The notes beneath the pieces were generated by a model. It was given only the letters and a program-made list of their open reading frames with translations, was not told where the DNA came from and searched no databases. Made by a program: the position numbers and the translations under genes. Shown one piece after another: positions 61,006-64,000 of a stretch of 64,000 nt of DNA. The stretch spans positions 62,001 through 126,000 of the forward strand of contig NZ_JARFML010000009.1 in NCBI RefSeq assembly GCF_029167105.1, written 5' to 3'. Source of the stretch: Bradyrhizobium yuanmingense. Its GTDB lineage: Bacteria; Pseudomonadota; Alphaproteobacteria; Rhizobiales; Xanthobacteraceae. Numbering within the stretch: the first letter of the stretch is position 1; each line of letters opens with the position of its first letter.

Positions 61006-62376
61006 ATGCGCCTCGTGCTTCAGCTTGTAGCCCGCCTGCTTCTGATCGTAGCGCTGTGCCTGGGAGCCGCGACCGTGTGGGCCACGTTCGATGCCTATCG
61101 CAGCGTCGATCGGGCGACGGCGGCGTCGGCGCAGCGGGTCGCGCAGGCGCTTCAGGCGCTGTATTGGCGCGAGCTGTTGTTGCGCAGCAGCAGGGCGCGC
61201 GAGCATCTCCTGCCGGTTCCGGACTGGCGCACGCTGGAGACGATGAAGCTGATCTCGCCCGGCGTCTGCGTCGAGTTCCAGCCCGCGGCGGCCTTCGAGA
61301 AGCCGCTCTGCGGCCAGAGCGAGGGGCTGGGCAAGACGCCGCCGCGCTGGTTCGCCGCCATCGTGCCGACCTTCCTCGGCAGCCATGCCGAGGTGGTGCG
61401 GCCCGTCAGTCCTCGCGCCGCAGCCGCCGGCACCGTCGTTGCGACGCCCGATGCAACCGCCGCGATCGCGCTCGCCTGGGACTACATCCTCAACGTCATC
61501 GACGTCGCGCTGCTGATGGCGGCGGCGATCGCCCTGCTCGCCTCGCTCGCCATCGCGCACGCGCTGGCGCCGGCGCGCGCGATCGTCACCGCGCTTCAGC
61601 GCATGGCACGCGGTCAATATCGCACCAGGCTGCCGCGGTTCCGCTCGATGGAGCTGGCGATGATCGGCAGCGCCGTCGGCGAGCTCGGCGGCCGGCTGGA
61701 GGAAGCGACCGAGCAGCGCGCCGCGCTGACGCGCCGCCTGATCGAGATCCGCGAGGACGAGCGCCGCGCGCTCGCCCGCGAGTTGCACGACGAGTTCGGG
61801 CAGAATCTGTCCGCCATTCTCGCCTTCGCCAACACGATCGAGACGGCGAGCACGAAGCGGCACAAGGATGATGGGATCGCGCAAGACGCGCGCATGATCT
61901 CGCAGGCGACACACCATCTGATGGCCTCGCTGCGCGACGCGCTGAACCGGCTGCGCAATCCGCTGCCGGAGGAGCTCGGGCTCGAGGCGAGCCTCGTCAA
62001 TCTCGTCGACAGCTGGCGCTCGCACAGCGCGGCGCGGCCGGCGATCCAGCTCGATCTCAGGGGCGACCTCACCGACATCAGCGGCCCGGCCGCCACCACC
62101 GCCTATCGGGTCGCACAGGAATGCCTGACCAACGCGCTGCGCCACAGTGCAGCGCGCGAGATCTCGCTCCGCGTCGAGCGGCGCGCCGGCGAGGACGATG
62201 CGCTGCTGATCCGCGTCGAGGACGACGGCGGCGGCGATGCCGAGCGCGTCGCGCAATCGGCCGGCTTCGGCCTCACCGGAATCCGCGAGCGCGTCACGGC
62301 GGCCGGCGGATCGCTGTCGATCCTGCCCGCTCGCGGCGGCCTCAGCGTTGCCGCGACCATCCCGCTCGCTGCGTGA
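61006..62376 (+). CDS. NarX/UhpB-type sensor histidine kinase
   Basis: A 456-residue kinase. A membrane helix at residues 5-27, a periplasmic sensor of about 140 residues, a second helix (VIDVALLMAAAIALLASLAI) and a HAMP region precede the HisKA_3 domain, with H261 in ALARELHDEFGQNLSAIL. The HATPase domain follows with AYRVAQECLTNALRH, VEDDGGGD and GFGLTGIRERVTAAGGSL. The ATG at 61006 has GGGGGTG upstream. The gene for the LuxR-type response regulator follows after 7 bp, so they are a cognate two-component pair. Confidence 0.92.
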   Translation: MRLVLQLVARLLLIVALCLGAATVWATFDAYRSVDRATAASAQRVAQALQALYWRELLLRSSRAREHLLPVPDWRTLETMKLISPGVCVEFQPAAAFEKPLCGQSEGLGKTPPRWFAAIVPTFLGSHAEVVRPVSPRAAAAGTVVATPDATAAIALAWDYILNVIDVALLMAAAIALLASLAIAHALAPARAIVTALQRMARGQYRTRLPRFRSMELAMIGSAVGELGGRLEEATEQRAALTRRLIEIREDERRALARELHDEFGQNLSAILAFANTIETASTKRHKDDGIAQDARMISQATHHLMASLRDALNRLRNPLPEELGLEASLVNLVDSWRSHSAARPAIQLDLRGDLTDISGPAATTAYRVAQECLTNALRHSAAREISLRVERRAGEDDALLIRVEDDGGGDAERVAQSAGFGLTGIRERVTAAGGSLSILPARGGLSVAATIPLAA

Positions 62377-62383
62377 GGCGGGA

Positions 62384-63037
62384 ATGAGCGAGGTTACAGC
62401 AACAGGCATCTCCGTGCTGCTGGTCGACGACCATCCGATCGTGCGGCAAGGCTATCGGCGCGTGCTGGAGAGCCAGGGCGATCTGCATGTCGTGGCGGAA
62501 GCCGACAACGCCGCCGACGCCTACGGCGCGTTCAAGGCGCATGACCCCGACGTGGTGGTGCTCGACATTTCGATGCCCGGCGCGAGCGGGCTGGAGGCGA
62601 TCCGCAACATCCGCGCCCGCAGCCCGCGGGCGCGCATTCTCGTCTTCACCATGCACAACGAGGCCGTGCTGGTGAAGTCCGCCTTCGGCGCCGGCGCCTC
62701 CGGCTTCGTCACCAAGAGCAGCGAGCCGTCCGCGGTCGTGAACGCCATCCGCAGCGTCGCCCGCGGCGAGCGCGCCATGAGCGATGACATCGCGCACGTG
62801 CTAGCGGAGGACAGCCTGTCGCCGACCGGCTCGGTGCTGGATCAGCTCGGTGAGCGCGAGATCGAGATCTTGCGCCAGTTCGCCGGCGGCTCCACCACCG
62901 AAGAGATCGCGGCGCATCTCAATCTCAGCGTCAAGACCGTGCAGAACTATCACTACCTGATCAAATCGAAGACCGGCGCGCGCACCGATGCGCAGCTGGT
63001 GCGGCTCGCCGCGACCTGCGGTCTGACGAGGATCTAG
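62384..63037 (+). CDS. NarL/LuxR-family response regulator
   Basis: A 217-residue DNA-binding response regulator. The receiver has D15-D16, the phospho-acceptor D61 in VVVLDISMPGASG, a Ser/Thr in VFTMHNE and the lysine in FVTKSSEPS. The C-terminal LuxR helix-turn-helix spans about 150-215 with LGEREIEILRQFAGGSTTEE and HLNLSVKTVQNYHYLIKSKT. It is encoded immediately after its kinase, with AGGCGGGA before the ATG. Targets are unknown. Confidence 0.93.
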   Translation: MSEVTATGISVLLVDDHPIVRQGYRRVLESQGDLHVVAEADNAADAYGAFKAHDPDVVVLDISMPGASGLEAIRNIRARSPRARILVFTMHNEAVLVKSAFGAGASGFVTKSSEPSAVVNAIRSVARGERAMSDDIAHVLAEDSLSPTGSVLDQLGEREIEILRQFAGGSTTEEIAAHLNLSVKTVQNYHYLIKSKTGARTDAQLVRLAATCGLTRI

Positions 63038-63146
63038 CAGCAAAGCTGCCGCACAGCCTCATTCATCGAGGTCCTCAAACTGCCGAACGAATTGGAACGG
63101 TTCCGATCCGGCTCCGGTTAGTACGTCAGACAAGGAGTAAAGGGTC

Positions 63147-63452
63147 ATGAGTAAGGGTCACCCCAAAGCAGTCGACCATCCCCCCATCATCACAGTAGGC
63201 GAGCTCATCGACGAACTTTGCCGCCTGCCGGACACCGCCATCGTCCACTTTCGCTGTCCGATGTTCGATCAGGAGCTGACATTCTACCGGCTTCGAAGGC
63301 GGTCGAAGGACGCCGTCGAAATCGCGGTCAACGCTTATCCGGATAGTCCGCCGGTCGTGCCATCGTCCGATCCTGCCTTCCACACGCGAAGACATTCGGC
63401 ATCCGCACCCTTGCCCCGCGACGGCGCCGCTCTCCAGAAAACGCGAGGTTGA
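63147..63452 (+). CDS. Hypothetical protein (101 aa)
   Basis: A 101-residue protein with a strong ribosome site, AAGGAGTAAAGGGTC, before the ATG. The first 70 residues look folded (TVGELIDELCRLPDTAIVHF, DQELTFYRLRRRSKDAVEIA), the last 30 disordered. I recognise no family. It is alone between the regulator and a convergent TetR gene. Confidence 0.65.
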   Translation: MSKGHPKAVDHPPIITVGELIDELCRLPDTAIVHFRCPMFDQELTFYRLRRRSKDAVEIAVNAYPDSPPVVPSSDPAFHTRRHSASAPLPRDGAALQKTRG

Positions 63453-63487
63453 TTGACAGCACCCAGGGCTGAACGGGTTCTGCGGCC

Positions 63488-64000
63488 TTAGGCCGCCTTC
63501 AACCCACGCAGCAGCAGCGCCAGCGTCGCATCGAGGCGCGCGGGGAGATCGGCGTCCTTCCATTCCTCGGCATGGGCCGGATGGTGGAAGCGGACGGTCG
63601 CATCGAAGATCGCGCGCGCGGTCACCTTGACGTCGCCAACGGCAAACTCGCCCCGCTTCACGCCGTCGGTCAGGATCGCGGCGATCTGGTCGATCATCGT
63701 GTCCTTGTGGCATTTGACCGCCGCACAGGCCTCGCGTGCCAGGGTCAGATAGGTCTCGAACATCTCGGGGTCGTCGAGCACACGCGAACGCTTGGCCGCG
63801 AACAGCGTACGCAGCCAGCGGTCGAGCCTGTCGGGCGCCGAGCCCTGCTCCTTGGCGATCGCCAGCAGCGGGGCGTCGATGCGGTCCAGCCAGCGCTTGG
63901 CAACGGCCTCGCGCAGCGAGGCCTTGCTGGGGAAATGGCGGTAGACGCTACCGTGGCTCACATCGAGCGCACGGGCAACGTCAACCACGGTGGCCTTGGC
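63488..64000 (-). CDS. TetR-family regulator, truncated by the window edge
   Basis: The visible 170 residues run from within the DNA-binding helix-turn-helix (TVVDVARALDVSHGSVYRHF) through the C-terminal ligand-binding domain to the stop at 63488. The frame stays open to the right edge, so roughly 25-30 N-terminal residues are missing. The C-terminal part resembles the TetR_C groups with ERKD-type helices, such as LREAVAKRWLDRI at the start. Regulated genes are outside the window. Confidence 0.85.
   Translation of the reverse strand, partial: AKATVVDVARALDVSHGSVYRHFPSKASLREAVAKRWLDRIDAPLLAIAKEQGSAPDRLDRWLRTLFAAKRSRVLDDPEMFETYLTLAREACAAVKCHKDTMIDQIAAILTDGVKRGEFAVGDVKVTARAIFDATVRFHHPAHAEEWKDADLPARLDATLALLLRGLKAA

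Overview
The window is high-GC chromosomal DNA from an alphaproteobacterium, most likely Bradyrhizobium or a close relative. The basis is codon and base composition, the gene families present (Usg, CoxG/S/M/D/E, a beta-ketoadipate pcaBDC set, liv-type ABC transporters, CHASE2 and class III cyclases) and the many intergenic palindromic repeats typical of that group. I see no phage, integrase, transposase, CRISPR array or rRNA. It is mostly ordinary chromosome with mixed metabolic, regulatory and transport genes.

Layout. 0-10 kb: tail of a nucleoside transporter, rhomboid protease, cupin protein, TPR/O-GlcNAc-transferase-like protein, Usg, the groES-groEL operon behind a CIRCE operator, signal peptidase I and an SPFH/slipin protein. 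10-13 kb: two abutting tRNA-like sequences, a broken GIY-YIG nuclease inside an inverted-repeat element, a LysR regulator divergent from an isochorismatase-GST pair. 13-25 kb: Tlde1/DUF2778 protein, FecR plus CHASE2-adenylate cyclase operon, two lipid-linked-sugar glycosyltransferases, small secreted proteins, DUF72-DUF488 pair, PhzF protein, a second adenylate cyclase. 25-31 kb: a TetR-HlyD-ABC-ABC2 export operon with four-base overlaps and a 20-bp perfect palindromic operator, an ArsR-SRPBCC-GFA operon, and a zinc alcohol dehydrogenase. 31-39 kb: a CO-dehydrogenase-like molybdenum hydroxylase cluster (coxG, coxS, coxM, coxD, coxE, two XdhC genes, a MoeA/MocA fusion) that lacks the catalytic large subunit. 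39-43 kb: pcaB-pcaD-pcaC. 43-48.5 kb: complete branched-chain amino acid ABC operon (livHMGF plus binding protein). 48.5-54 kb: response regulator, MASE4 hybrid histidine kinase, P1 peptidase, KTSC and EF-hand proteins. 54-64 kb: rpe, several small unknown genes, a Ser/Thr kinase-UspA fusion beside a metallophosphoesterase, an ExbB/MotA-like three-gene operon, a NarX/NarL-type two-component pair and a truncated TetR gene.

The most unusual layer is the repeats. At least seven elements share the terminal inverted repeat GTCATTCCGGG. One (10460-10853) encloses a GIY-YIG endonuclease gene broken by a nonsense codon. A second (7527-7760) encloses an internally deleted remnant of the same gene. The other five have no gene. 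This looks like an autonomous/non-autonomous family of mobile palindromes built around a homing-type nuclease domain. Three other palindromic families lie between genes, including inside the pca and cox operons.
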